Notes: generated by a model from the sequence alone, not told the origin. DNA of 64,000 nucleotides from Mermis nigrescens (GCA_036768485.1 JAVLUZ010000741.1:186001-250000), one strand, 5' to 3'; shown: positions 23,490 to 35,450, numbered from the stretch's first letter. Numbers and translations are program-made.

Positions 23490-23883
23490 CAGGCCGTATT
23501 TAGGGAGAGAGGTCGGGGTGGGCGGCGGCCCTCCACCCCTTGGCCGAAAAAAATTTTAGGTAAGATAATGCACGGAAAGATGGAAAAATTGTCTGTCTTT
23601 GACGTAAAAACCTTCGAATTTTCGGCGCTTTGCGCCAGATGTGTAGTATTTTCCATAATTCTGGCTCGAGCACGACCAATAAATGACACCTATTATGAGA
23701 TTTTCAGTAAGGAAAAAATTTCGTAGAAAAGTTTGAATTTTTGATCTTAATGGATTGAGCTTGTCGAAAAACGTCGGAAAATGCGGTTTTTGCGAGCTAT
23801 CCCGATGAATTTCCAAAATATGGACCAACATATGTTAGTTCCGCCCTCCCGTCAGCCTCAGCCGAATTCTGGATACGGACCTG
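23490..23883 (-). mobile_element. P-family hAT element
   Basis: 394 bp, CAGGCCGTATTTAGG / GGATACGGACCTG, target repeat GTTAGGAG / GATAGGAG; internal CGGCGCTTTGCGCC. Confidence 0.85.
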
Positions 23884-24193
23884 GATAGGAGTAATACCCC
23901 TCTCACCCCCTATGCCCATGTGTGTGTTTAAGTCATAGCAGCTATCGTCAACTAGTTTTTGGTTCGTTAGCTCGTTATTTTGGCTAAGTCAGCGAATCTT
24001 CTATTTCTAGATAAACTGTTGAAAAAGTGTCTATTTACAGTAAACAACGATTGAGTATCAATAATAGACCTAAAAAAGAATCAAAAGAAATGACAAAAAC
24101 AGATTTTCAACGTCTGAAGATGACAGGAATTCACCCAATTATTAATTCAATTGTAGATTTTAATATGTACATATGAAAATGCATTTTCTGCAG

Positions 24194-24266
24194 CTATTGG
24201 GACATTTGATGAACCTCGTCCGAAAGATAGCCGAATCTGAAAAACTGGCAAATGGTTACCGTGTTG
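24194..24266 (+). CDS. HINT1-like: HINT copy 2, exon 3
   Basis: The exon encodes LLGHLMNLVRKIAESEKLAN, then GYRV and one base (24 codons + 1), nearly identical to copy 1. The acceptor is TTTTCTGCAG and the donor GGTACGT follows 24266. The 200 bp upstream (about 23980-24190) are homologous to 1260-1623 in copy 1, which shows that introns were duplicated along with exons and lets this copy serve as an empty site for the insertion in copy 1. Confidence 0.9.
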
Positions 24267-24808
24267 GTACGTAATTGAAAAATAAATTTCCTCTATTAAA
24301 TTATTTAAATTGTTCGAGCCAGAAATTAGGTGAGGTCTTCTTTGTATTTTAAGGATAGCCAGTCTCTTTTTGAGTCCGATGGGGCAAAATGCCAATACGT
24401 ATTTTTATTACTCAAGTCTCATATTCAGGCATAAAAAGTAGGGATTTTTTCACCATTTTTAGCGGGAAGATGACTATTAAGGCTGAAATAAGGTAAAATT
24501 ATTTTAAATTTAAAATTATTTTTGGGAATCATTTTTTTATAAACGCCGTTGATTAGGCATTAGGCAATAAATTGTTTTTCACTGCAATGCATTGCTGACA
24601 AGTTAACTTGTGCGACGTTTATTATTATTTTATTACTTCAGTATTCTGCAATTATACTATCAGCTTTTTAGCGTCATTGTCCCTTGATAAACTGTAAAAA
24701 CATTAGTGTCGTCACATCGATATTTAGGTACAAAGCCAGAATTCCAGTTTCTACTGGTAATCCTAAGCTCTTTTCGTAAATCACAACTGATTGTTTGATC
24801 GTTTGATG

Positions 24809-25421
24809 CATGAGCGGATTTAAGGGGGCGGCCGCCCCCCCATGGGCCAAAAATAGTTGGCGAGATAAAGAATGGATATGTAATTTGCAATGAATTTTGG
24901 CCGTTAACGATCATAATTTCTCACATTTTTCCGATGCTGCACGCTTGATAATACCTATTAATGAAATTTATTTACTTTCTCGGCGACCTGGAAGCAATTT
25001 TTTGCTCATAGAATGGGTTTCAAAGCAATTTCAACAGCAGAAATAGCCATTTCAGCATACATTTCTTGTATTTCTAAGTAAACGTTTTGAAAATTTTCGA
25101 TGTTCCGTGTCAAATGCTTCAAACACGAGGTATCGAGCAGTTATTCAAGCCCTTAGACATCCGTAAATTTTTCGGCGCTTCGCGCCCGATTTTTGTTGAA
25201 GTCAAGGACATTTAGTGATGTTTCCGCACAAAATTCTCGAAAATTTCAAAATTTTTCGGAAAAAAATATTGCGTCAAAAGTGATTTTAAGTAAAAGTAGA
25301 CGTTGTAAAACGTTAAAAACGCTATTCCGCACGTAAAGGGCAAATTTCTGGACCTACTTTTGACCGTTTCTGGAAAATTTGGGATACCGCCCCTCTGAGG
25401 AAAATCCTACATCCGCCACTG
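24809..25421 (+). mobile_element. G-family hAT, longer form (613 bp)
   Basis: Ends match the G family (GAGCGGATTTAAGGGGGC / CATCCGCCACTG), flanks GTTTGATG / GTTGTATG. It carries ~420 bp of extra interior with CGGCGCTTCGCGCCCG, so the ~195-bp G copies may be deletion derivatives. Confidence 0.75.
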
Positions 25422-25699
25422 GTTGTATGATTGTCTGATTATTTGGTTGATCATTATTTTTGTCTTTCCCTTATTAAACGTTGGCTCTTTAACTGGGTTT
25501 ATTGTTTAATAAATCGCTTATATGGGTGGAGATCGGGTATTTTGTGGACCATGGTGACTAACTGACTTGCAGAATAGTTGACACATTTTCTGAAATATTT
25601 TTCTGCGATTTGTTGATGTCTATTGTTAGAGTGTGTTACGAACATTAAAAACTAGAATTTTGTACATGCCCTAAATTTTTTGATTTCTTGACTCTTGTT

Positions 25700-26000
25700 A
25701 ACGTTTGGATCATACAAATGCAGCAGCCGAATCAAGAGCGTCTGATGGAGCGAAATAGCGAAAAGAGTTCCAAAAATTCAGCTGCTTGGGGGTGTCTATC
25801 GGATTTTCCGGATTCTGGTAGTGTGGTTTATTATCATGCGCGGTTAGTTGGACTCCTCTTCGGAATTTAGATATGCCTTGTCTAATTGTAATCCCACTTA
25901 TATTTATAATTATAGGTGGGCAGTAACCAAATTCTAGGTGGTCCGACGTGGTAGAATCGCCAAAAATTGCACCTTAAATTCAATTCGGGGGATCTGTCGA
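25700..26000 (+). repeat. B-like fragments
   Basis: Two overlapping B-like blocks (GATTCTGGTAGTGTGG; GTGGGCAGTAACCAAATTC). Ends unclear; intron 3 of HINT copy 2. Confidence 0.4.
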
Positions 26001-26366
26001 TTTTGGTGGAAGACGCCCCGCGTTTAAGTGTATTAATAATCCTAGCTCCTTTTTTATACATACGTAAGTGATGTGTTCAAGGTTCTCTCTCTTGTTCTTT
26101 ACAGGGAATTCTTCGGATTTTATTAAATAATAAGAAAAAAGCAAAGTAATTAAAAATTTATTTATTTTTAAAAAAGAGATCGCCAAACATCAGTCTACTC
26201 TAGATCAACGTTGTAGTCGATGTGGATCCATTAAAGAATTGTTCGCTATGCGCTTAGTTCTTAAATTAGATTATATTAAGCTTTTTCTAATAGCTTTATA
26301 CAAGATTAAATTTTCTTGCAATTTTCTTGGGCCTTCATTCGGTGTTGTTTTTACAATTTTTATTGA

Positions 26367-26480
<114 letters not shown>

Positions 26481-26585
26481 CACTGTCTCATTATTGTTCG
26501 TGGTGCCTCGTTATTGAAGCTTGCGATGTTTGTTTTTTCCGGTGTTTGCCATTTTGCGCATTTAAATTTGGTTGATTGTTTTATC

Positions 26586-26591
26586 AATAAA
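26586..26591 (+). promoter_or_regulatory. polyadenylation signal of HINT copy 2
   Basis: AATAAA lies about 106 bp after the stop, in a 3'UTR segment homologous to that of copy 1. Confidence 0.7.
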
Positions 26592-26773
26592 ACGTTGAAT
26601 GCATACGACTTGGTTTGAACACCGTACACGATCTTTGGGCTCACTGTCGGACTTTTTTCAATTTACTCTGATTTTTTTGGATATTTCTACTAAATTTAAT
26701 TTTCATAATCTAGAAAGAAAGAACACGTTAGAAAAATGTTTTTGGTTTTATCCACTCCGGAATCCCCACGCTG

Positions 26774-26946
26774 CAGTGGCGGATCCAGGATTTTCCTAAG
26801 AGGCGGTACCCCAGGGGGGCGGAACCCTGACTCGGGCGGAAAAATTACCCGTTTTAACCAGAAAATTACTAAAAATCGCTCAAAAATCCTTAATTTTGCG
26901 GACTATTTTACTAATTGGGGGGCCACCCCCAAATCTGCCCTGCCAC
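26774..26946 (-). mobile_element. G-family hAT MITE, right end eroded
   Basis: CAGTGGCGGATCCAGG start; 185 bp downstream of the HINT copy 2 polyadenylation signal. Confidence 0.75.
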
Positions 26947-26976
26947 GCTGTGCACATATATTGAATACTATACCAC

Positions 26977-27154
26977 CACACGTGAACGGAGGCTGAGGTA
27001 TGCACTGCAACCCCCCAGAAGCGAAACCCCCAGAATACAATTTCTGAAAATTTTTTAACGTTTAAAAATGGTGTTTTTCTCGCCATACCACCATTTTTTA
27101 AGCTTTGAAAAATCTTGCACCCTCCATCCAGAATTGTGTTGCTGCCCACTTATG
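26977..27154 (+). mobile_element. A-family hAT MITE, internally deleted
   Basis: 178 bp, target repeat TATACCAC / TATACCAA. Confidence 0.8.
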
Positions 27155-27418
27155 TATACCAATATTTCTTTAGTAATGGTCCGCTACATAAGCATAGCGA
27201 TACTTGGTAAAAAATGCTTGCTTCCTTGAAGTTATCTAATTTAGCACTTCCTATTTTGTTTTTTCTATTGTTCCTTGTTGAACTGAGCCCTCAGATACCT
27301 TCACATTTTATATTTCTTTCGTTTATCAGATTTAAAATCTGACTATGGATTACTTTATTTGTCTTGCGTAGTTTCTACACTTCTGCTAATTTCCATTTTT
27401 GGGTCTTTGGGTTACTAT

Positions 27419-27573
27419 CACATATGGGCGTCCGGGAGGGGGGAGAATTACACCCCCAGAATCTGAAAAAACCTCTCGCAAAAATCGATAAACCCCCTGA
27501 ATTGAATTTTTGGCATGTTTTTCGGATTTTTGTTAATTTTGACTCCACCGAATTCGGCAGCTGCCCATGTATG
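27419..27573 (+). mobile_element. B-family hAT MITE
   Basis: 155 bp, target repeat GTTACTAT / GTCACTAT. Confidence 0.88.
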
Positions 27574-27599
27574 GTCACTATCTCACGAAAGAGACGAGG

Positions 27600-27846
27600 C
27601 ATAGTACGGCCAGACATGCGCATGGGGAATTGAGGGGTCCACCTCACTCAGAATGGAAAAAGTGGAAATGTTGTGGGGAAAATGAGGCAAAATGAAAGCC
27701 AAAGATGGATGAAAATTGAAATTATTTCTAGAAGTGCTTTAAATTGACCAAAACCCGTGCAATAACGTAGTTTTAATGCTATTTAAGCGCTTATACCAGT
27801 TTTTGACGTCATTTTGGCCCTTAAAAGCTAAATTTTTTGACCACCA
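27600..27846 (-). repeat. S-family repeat, reversed
   Basis: Contains AAAATGAGGCAAAATGAAAG and GCGCTTATACCAG; abuts the hAT at 27848. Confidence 0.55.
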
Positions 27847-28479
27847 CTAGTGATCGACCGGGGCCCCGGCCCCGGCAATCCCCGGCCATTTTTCAGCATC
27901 CCCGGCCCCGGCCGGGCAAGGTCAAAAAATGGCCGGGGCCGGGAAAAATTTAGTGTAATTCGTATTTTGTACAGGCTGTGATACTGGCACTTATTTATCA
28001 ATGAGCAAGTGTTATTTTTGAGAACTGTACTGATTAGACCATATGTATACTTACTTAGTCCTTGTCATAAGTTTTCTACTGTGTATAAATGAGCTTTTAA
28101 TGAATGAATGTTCAGGAAAATCTGCATATTTTCGATTCCTCCACTTAACTTATTTAAACTAAATGCTACTTTTAACTCATTCATTCATAGCTATGGCTAA
28201 AAGATTTAGAGTTGACAAATACGTTCTATTTCTAGTTAGAAATTGTACGTTTTTAACAAACTATTTCTACAAAAAACACTTTTACATTCATTTGAATGGG
28301 AACCGTGTGCTTTAAAACGCGTTTCCTATGTAATAGTTATTAGGACCGAGGTTAATTATAGGCGAATATAAACTACGCTGCAGAATTGCGTCCGATCCAT
28401 TAAACTAAATATGTCTCAAATAGTTTCCTAGGGTCCAAAGTTGAGGGAGGGGTGAAATCCCAAATTGGAGGACCAGAAA

Positions 28480-29240
28480 ATTAGTGGCAAAACAGGGTCT
28501 TTTGACTTTTAATTGTATATTTTAGCTAATTTCTGATTTTTTAACGCCAAGAATTACTAAAATTGTCTCAAAACGGCGCGAAGCGCCTAAAAATTTGACA
28601 TTTCTGCATTCTAAATTTAAATTTTGCTATTTAAAAGATGTATAGGACAGACAATTTTTCATATCGGAGGGGAATGCCGAAAAATTTTTGGAATTTTATA
28701 CCTTTTTACAGTTTTTATCTTCCCAAAAATCTTTGTACATGTACAAAGATAGTCCTGGTCTTTGTACATCGGGAAAAATCTTTGGCGAATACAAAAAACA
28801 CTCTTTTGTATATGCAAATTTTTGTATACTTTAATATGGTACAGTAACGATTTCAGTGTGGTAGTAGAACATAGTTTTTCGACCTTTAGTAGTGTATTTG
28901 GCTAATTTTTGGGTTCCTGAATATTTGACATTTTTCCATTTTTCCATTCTAAGCGCAGTGTTGCTTGTTACAAGATTTGATTCGCATATTACAATTTTTG
29001 TAATATTTCTCATTTTGTAGTACAAGTTGTTTTAGCTTTCTCAGTCGAGTTTTATGTGTAAATTCCATCAGAAGCTCATAAAAATTTCGGCACTCCGCGC
29101 CGAACTATCAACTAAATTCAGGCCGAATTATCACATTTAGAAGCACGGTCTTTTTGTATTCGGGGAAGATTTTTGCTGATGTACATAGACGTTTCAGGAC
29201 CGTCTTTGTACATGTACAAAGATTTTTGAAGAACAAAAAC
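28480..29240. mobile_element. F2 repeats, two, opposite orientation
   Basis: Blocks with CTTTGTACATGTACAAAG near 28730 and 29208, and GGCGCGAAGCGCC-like sites at 28575 and 29090. Confidence 0.55.
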
Positions 29241-29357
29241 TGTAAAAAGGTGTAGAATTCCTTATTGAAAATTCTACCATTTTAAAGATTTTCAAAGGGG
29301 GAGTAAGCGGCTGCAAAAATGGAGCCGCTTACCCCTTCCCCTGAAAATAGCCGAGGA

Positions 29358-29582
29358 CTATACATGTGACAGAGGATTTGGGCCATCCCCATCTCCGCTT
29401 TGAAGCCCCGAACTTCCTTGCAAGTCAGAAAATATTTAACCACCCTCCCCCATTTTTTGGCGAAAGCCTGTGCTTTTTTGGCTATTTTTATTTGTTTTTA
29501 CCATTTTTGATCTAGTCGCTAACCCCCTCCTTCTAAAAATGGCGCGGGACCCCTACCCTAGATTTCCAGCCGTTACATGTAG
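29358..29582 (+). mobile_element. K-family MITE
   Basis: TACATGTGACAGAGG start, CCGTTACATGTAGG end. Confidence 0.6.
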
Positions 29583-30296
29583 GTATACTGAGGGAACCTC
29601 ATAAAATTTTAAGCGATTACATGCATGTTTTATAGTGATAGTTTATCTATTTACTCTAGCTCACATAATAAAATAATGTATCACTTCGTGAAATTCTAAT
29701 AGTTAGGTACACTTCAGCCATACTGAAAAATTAAGTTCAAAAAATTCAAAAGGTTTTCACCAAAAATGTCTGACAGTGACTTGTGTCTTGGACCCTGAGG
29801 GGTAATACCCCTCCCCCATATGGGAATGTGTGATGTCTCATTTATTACATCCAATACCTATTGCATCCAATTGCTACAGCAGCAGTAGCCGTAGCTAAGA
29901 TTCGAATGATACAGAGTGTGCTAATAGCAGCGACATAGACCTTATTGATGATTCAGACAATGAAACACTAGACTAAATTTCTTTTTTGTGACATAAATAG
30001 TAATAAAACTTGATATGAAAAGCCATTTACTACTGAATGGAGCAATCGCTCATTATTTCTTTCCTATGCCCCCCACCCCAAGTATGTGTCATGCAATAAT
30101 ATTTTCCTTGTCTGACCCCGGCCAGCCCCGGCCCCGGCCCCGGCCCCGGGCCGGGGCCGGGGATTTGTTTCCAGCCCCGGTACCGCCCCGGCCCCGGCCA
30201 AAAAAGTCGCCCCGGTCGATCACTAACCAACACTAAACCGACTGACCCCTCTTCAGATCGATCATGCTGTGCACCTACATATGAGCACGACACGAC

Positions 30297-30467
30297 CATA
30301 CATGGGCAGCGACCAAATTCTGGTGGAGGGGTTCGATGGGGCAAAATCGCCCAAAATAGCACAAAAATTCAATTCTGGAGGGGGTATATCGATTCGGGGG
30401 GGGGGTCCGCCAGATTCTCGATGAAGGAGGGGGGTCCGGACCCCCCACCACCACACGCCCGTGTTTG
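30297..30467 (+). mobile_element. B-family hAT MITE
   Basis: 171 bp, perfect target repeat GACACGAC. Confidence 0.92.
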
Positions 30468-30649
30468 GACACGACTGACCTGATGCTAGGCCATGCCTAT
30501 ACCCAATAATTTTAAGAAGCTTGGCCCTGTAACATCGGCTATGACTGAATCAAGATAATCGATAGGTATGTACATAGGTACTCTCTATGTATCGATTTTC
30601 TACATCAGTGATACAATTCTTATGAAGTTAGCGATGAGGAATCAATCAC

Positions 30650-30909
30650 ATGCTTAGGGGATATGCACCTTCTCCCCGCAGAAGTCCGAATATCCCCTTC
30701 AGAAACCAAAATACCTCCCCCAGAATTCAATTTTTGAAATTTTATCTGTTTTTCGCAATTTTTTGATGCCCCGCAGAAGTCCGAATATCCTCGATGAGAA
30801 ACGTTGAAAAAAGGTTATTTTCCGCCTTACCATACCATTATTTTCAAGATAATTTTTTGACCTTTGAAAAATCTTGCACCATCCCAGAATTTTGTTGCTG
30901 CCCACCTAT
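30650..30909 (+). mobile_element. A-family MITE
   Basis: A core with a duplicated CCCCGCAGAAGTCCGAATATC block (30675, 30769). Left end eroded. Confidence 0.7.
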
Positions 30910-32604
30910 GGTTGTGTCACCTTTATAATTTATAAATAAATTGTGATGTTTCAGTCAGATGAGCTGTCAAACAATATTAGATGTTTCGTGCAAATTACAA
31001 ATTACTAACATAAATTAGTGATGTCAACAATGACGAACCTGCATGCTTTTTTCCTCGGAAAAAATTGTTGCAGGGTATCTGTTACAAAACAGAAACAGAT
31101 GCTCTTGCTTCCTTCGAAAGATGATTCTTTTCTCTAAATATAAATAGTTGATAAACTTGTCACTTTTTTGGTGGAAGCTTATTGCGTCATATATTCAAAT
31201 GAGCTTGTTTTGATGCGCTGCATGGGTAGGTTTTTAATGTGTTTCTCAGCAAACATTTTGCTTTATTGCAGGAGTACACCCAATTTTCAGCTTTAATCAT
31301 AGCGGCATAACAGAAAAAAGTTGAAAATAAACATGTTCGTCTTGTGGGTAATATTATGATTTTCGCAGACAGCTTGAATTTTAATCTCATTCTGATTGCA
31401 TACATATTTATGTACATAATTATGTACCTACATTTTTAAGTTTTCCTGTATATTGTACTCGTGTCATGTCATGCCGTGCTCTACCATTGTACCAATCTTC
31501 CTTGACGAAATTGTTAGGTAGATTAGTTTTTTCATATTAGGTAAATATACAACGTAATCTTGTGATTTTCTTTTAATATCTTTTGTCGAACAGTATGTCT
31601 GACACCTGAAACATGGTTTAACTCAACGCATGAAGGAATATGGCGTTTTGGTAATTTGAACTTAGCTCATTGGCCTAATACATGAAAAACGGACTTTGAT
31701 TTTGAAACCTGTGCATTTCAGTCCGTTTTACGTAAATTTTGTGCTCAAAAGACTTCGCAATTACTTACAAAACTTTACTCATTGTATTTCCTCACGTGAT
31801 TGAGCAAGCCAGGTACGGCAGTATTTCACGTGTAAGTTAACAATGTTTTTATTATATATTATTTATTATTTTTTATTTCATTTATTTATTCAATTATCTA
31901 TATTTTCTATTGATGTTTCTTTTGTATTATTATTATTATTAATATTATTATTATTATCATTATTATCATAACATTTATAGTATCTATAATTTTAATACGT
32001 TTATTTATTTATTTATTCAATTTTTTCTTTTTTCTATAATGAGAGGCAGTCTAGCCGCCTAGACTGGTGCCGCTAGGTTGTTGTGACAGTCAGAGGATAA
32101 AAGGCACGAAACTGTAGCAACCTAGTTCCTCTCTGATGACCTCGTCTGTTTATATGATTTTTTTGTTCCATTTTCCTTTTTATTTTCTAAGTAACTTTTC
32201 GTTTTATAATCCTACCTTTTTTCTTTTCAATCAGACTTTTGCGCCTCATTAAACATGTAATCTCTTGTAATAAAATTTGTTTAGGTACACTTGTGCTATT
32301 TCACGCGTCTTTTTTGTTTCCGACTTACTAATAGCATGATGCACCTCTATATCTGTCTTTTCTTTCTTCTCTATTTTTTCTTTTTTTCAACATTTTCTCT
32401 TTTCTTTTTTTAGTATTTGCTGTTTTATTTTCTATTTATTTACTAATTAATTTTTTTCCTCATTTTCTTTTTTCTTTTTTATTTTTTCATTTGCATCTTT
32501 CTCATATTGATGACTTCTTACTATTCGCAGACTTTTTAAATCGTACATCGAGTACATCGAACGCATAGTCTCTTAGAAATTCCTTGGCGAAATAGAATTG
32601 GTAG
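30910..32604. other. Region upstream of the BTB gene
   Basis: No coding exon recognised. 31840-32030 is (TTAT)n/(ATT)n microsatellite and 32160-32520 a T-rich tract. It presumably contains the promoter; no TATA or initiator was assigned. Confidence 0.5.
32041..32133 (+). other. Compact structured element, pseudoknot-capable
   Basis: Outer stem GAGAGG (32041) / CCTCTC (32128); hairpin CAGTCTAG / CTAGACTG (32047-32066); hairpin CTAGGTTG / CAACCTAG (32073, 32118) extended by ACAGT / ACTGT; and GTGCC (32067) can pair with GGCAC (32103) inside that loop. It stands out as GC-balanced in a T-rich flank. RNA or DNA function unknown. Confidence 0.45.
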
Positions 32605-32787
32605 ATGACATTGGAAACGATAAATGCCAGTTCAAAACTCGACAATGATCATTGTATTGAATGTATTAATTGCATTTTTTTGACTCCGAACGAAGAAAGG
32701 AATTTTCAGCTATTTGCCGATGACAAGCCAGATACGCCAATATGGATATCTCGTGAAGTATTAGCAGTCTACAGTCCGGTTTTCAGG
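32605..32787 (+). CDS. BTB-domain protein, exon 1
   Basis: Exon 1 encodes 61 codons from ATG 32605. The first ~25 residues carry three cysteines (HCIECINC). From about residue 33 the sequence follows the first BTB strands (NFQLFADDKPDTPIWISREV) and ends ...LAVYSPVFR, the canonical 'S-VF' turn of BTB/POZ domains. The donor is AGG|GTATTT, phase 0. BTB domains dimerise and often recruit cullin-3 or transcription partners. The start was chosen because it is the first ATG in frame and the upstream sequence is a long T-rich low-complexity tract. No paralogue or promoter motif was recognised. Domain call strong; specific family unknown. Confidence 0.85.
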
Positions 32788-33280
32788 GTATTTGTTAAAC
32801 AATTTTACTGACATAGCCGTGCATTAAATGTATAACTTTTGATTAGATCTTCAAATTTCTAAAAAAAGGAGTTTGATTTTTTTGAGAATTATATTCTAAT
32901 AAGGCTACATTTTAGTGGTTTTATGAATCAGAATCTGTTGTGCGCATACCACCAATTACAAGTATTTAATTCAGCATGTGGCGTTGTTTTGGTATGTAGG
33001 TATATACTTGGTTGGTAGTTGTTATTCATCTTGTTTTATCGTTGTAAATACTTTATAACTTCTTTTTGATTTCTGGATTAGCTTATTTCGTTTTATTTAT
33101 TCCTACGTCAAGTGAATAATGTTTTCTTAAATTTTCCAAATCTGCGTGAGCTTTTTAATCGAAATTCTTCCTTGAGCGCTGGAAATAGCTTTGCATGCTT
33201 AAAAGATCGATCGTTTTTTTGCTGTTTTTAAAGTTTTCCAACACACCACGGCTTCTATAGTTTTAGCTTTGTTTGTGCAG

Positions 33281-33518
33281 CAAATCTTCTACGGACCATT
33301 AGCAAAGGCATCTGATCGAGACGGAGTCAAGATGCCCGGCAAGAAGTTTGATCATCTGATAGAATTCTTCGCTTGCTTATTTCCTTACCCGCATAGAAAA
33401 CACGTTGACGCAAGCAACGTTAACGTGATTTTGAAATTGGCGGACGAGTATGACGTAGAAGCTTTAAGGAGAGAATGCCTAAGTTTTTTGGAAGAACAAA
33501 CTTCGAAACTGCTAGTTG
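33281..33518 (+). CDS. BTB-domain protein, exon 2
   Basis: The exon encodes QIFYGPLAKASDRDGVKMPG and continues to KLADEYDVEALRRECLSFLE and EEQTSKLLV (79 codons + 1). Joined to exon 1 this gives the hallmark VFR-QIFYGPLA, followed by the strand (KFDHLIEFFACLFP) and the closing helices (VNVILKLADEYDV-LRRECLSFL) of a complete BTB fold. The acceptor is TTTGTGCAG and the donor G|GTATGT, phase 1. The intron that follows (3 kb) holds a TA-flanked MITE and a head-to-tail array of hAT-like repeats. Confidence 0.88.
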
Positions 33519-33593
33519 GTATGTAAAGTGTAGCTTAATTGGCTAGGCATTGAATGTAGCAAAAGTTAGCAACATTAAGATTGCAAACCTATT

Positions 33594-33856
33594 TACCGTA
33601 TTACCCGAATTAGCCGCCCCCACTCATTTAAGCGCCCTCTTTAATTATAGCAATTTTTTATCCTGTGTGTACTATGAAAGTATACTGACCTATACTATTA
33701 TGTATCAGATTCGCAGGTTAGGGAGATAACAACATGTTCCTTAGGTTAATAAAATTTGCAAGTTGACATGGACAAAATTGACTTGAAAATCTAAGCGCCC
33801 CTCCCAGGATCAGCTTGAAACAAGCGCCCAGGGCGGCCAATTCGGGTTATACGGTA
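33594..33856. mobile_element. TA-flanked MITE in BTB intron 2
   Basis: 263 bp with inverted ends TACCGTATTACCCGAATTAG / AATTCGGGTTATACGGTA and GC-rich subterminal CGCCC. A TA target fits Tc1/mariner-type mobilisation. Confidence 0.85.
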
Positions 33857-34488
33857 ATATAGAACAAAGACATTTGAAGCTTGGACCAAAATTATTTAAT
33901 TCGGTTTTTTGCAGTTGGTAGAAATACAAATGCATACTCAGCTTTCAGTTGCGCTATTTAATGCAGTTTAAGTGATCAAAACTAAAACTCACTATTTTTA
34001 TGTTTGTTTAGCCATGGAAAGAGCAGCCGTTTTCATTTGTAATTTTGCGAGCGAAAAATATAGACTGCCTAGCAATAATTTTTTAAAATTTCGTTGCGTC
34101 AAGCTGCAATGAATGACCCTAATTACTGCGTAAAATTGTCGGTACCTATTAGCAAAAGTAAATATTTTTACATTTCAATTTTAAATCACTCCTGAGATGG
34201 ATTGTTGCGTCAAGCGCCAAAATTCTGTCATCACAACAATTTGTTTACAAGCAAGCATTTAAAATATGGGAAATTATTTTCTCGCTGTTTCAGTATTCTT
34301 GCAAAACGATTAGTTGTTGGACCTGATATTGGCACTTCATGGGAACGAAGCATCAATTTTGACATAATGCTATAAGTTTAGGCAACTGACAGGAAAACTG
34401 CGGATTAATAATGATATGATATTTTGGCTGAATCAGCCTTGGAAAGTCTGCCTTGTCAAAACTTTTTGTTCTTCTCTTTGGCTCACCA

Positions 34489-35450
34489 GGTGGGCAGCAC
34501 CGAAATTCTGGGGGGGGTGAAAAAATTTCTGGGGGGGGGTGAAAAAATTTTTAAAGGTTAAAAAATGGTCTTAAAAGTGGTCGTATGGCAAAAAACACTA
34601 TTTTTCGACGTTCTCATCAAGCTCTATCCAATGGCATCAAAAAATTGCTGAAAAAGCAAAAAAAAATTTTTCTGGGGGGGGTATTTCAACTTCTGAGGGG
34701 GTGTATACCATACGTGGGCAGGAAGAAATTTGTGGGGGTGCACGATTTTTTGAAGGTCAAAAAAATGGCCTTAAAAACGATGGTATGGTGATAAAAACAC
34801 CATTTTTCGACGTTTCTCATCAAGCACTATCCATTGGCATCAAAAAATTGCGAAAAAAGCGAAAAAATTTTCAAAAATTGAATTCTGGGGGGTATTTTGA
34901 TTTCTGGGGGGGGGGGTATTTTGGTTTCTGGGGGTGCATACCCCCCACTACGCCCAGGTGTGGTGTATACCCCCTGAACCCCCCCCCCCACGCCCATGTG
35001 TGCTCACCACCATAGGTGGGCAGCACCGAAATTCTGGGGGGGTGAAAAAATCTTCAAAGGTCAAAAAATGGTCTTATAAGTGGTCGTATGGCGGAAAAAC
35101 ACCATTTTACGACGTTCCTCAACGAGCACTATCCAATGGCATCAAAAAATCGCTAAAAAAGCAAAAAAAATTTCAAAATTTGAATTCTGGGGGGGGTATT
35201 TTGATTTCTGGGAGGAAGGGGGGGGGGTATTTCAACTTCTGGAGGTTGTACCCCAACCCCCCACGCCCATGTGCTGGTCGTATGGCAAAAAACACCATTT
35301 TTCGACGTTTCTTCATTGATCCAATGGCATCAAAAAATCGCTGAAAAAGCAAAAAAATTTCAAAATTTGAATTCTGAAGGGGTTTTTCAACTTCTGGAGT
35401 TACATACCCCCCACCTCCAAACTCCCCCCGCACGCCCACGTGTGCCCATC
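34489..35450 (-). mobile_element. Head-to-tail array of four A-family MITEs
   Basis: Units near 34489-34700, 34707-34965, 35012-35275 and 35276-35445, all reversed, each with the CATCAAAAAAT..C core and GTGGGCAGCACCG start. They lie in intron 2 of the BTB gene. Confidence 0.8.

Larger units (their letters stand above)
27848..30225 (+). mobile_element. hAT element with GC-rich ends (2.4 kb, nested)
   Basis: Ends TAGTGATCGACCGGGGCC / CCCCGGTCGATCACTA, target repeat ACCACCAC / ACCAACAC. The interior holds F2 repeats (28480-29240), a K repeat (29358-29582) and unassigned sequence. At 29906-29975 a short acidic frame (DSNDTECANSSDIDLIDDSD ... stop) followed by AATAAA could be the tail of a lost transposase; weak. 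Confidence 0.82.

Noticed and set aside
29906..29975. Acidic C-terminus of a hAT transposase
   Set aside because: Only about 23 codons before a stop and AATAAA, and nothing transposase-like upstream; not enough to annotate as a gene.
32107..32139. Hammerhead ribozyme (CGAAAC and CTGATGA close together)
   Set aside because: Neither permutation gives a stem II next to both core motifs, so the words look coincidental.
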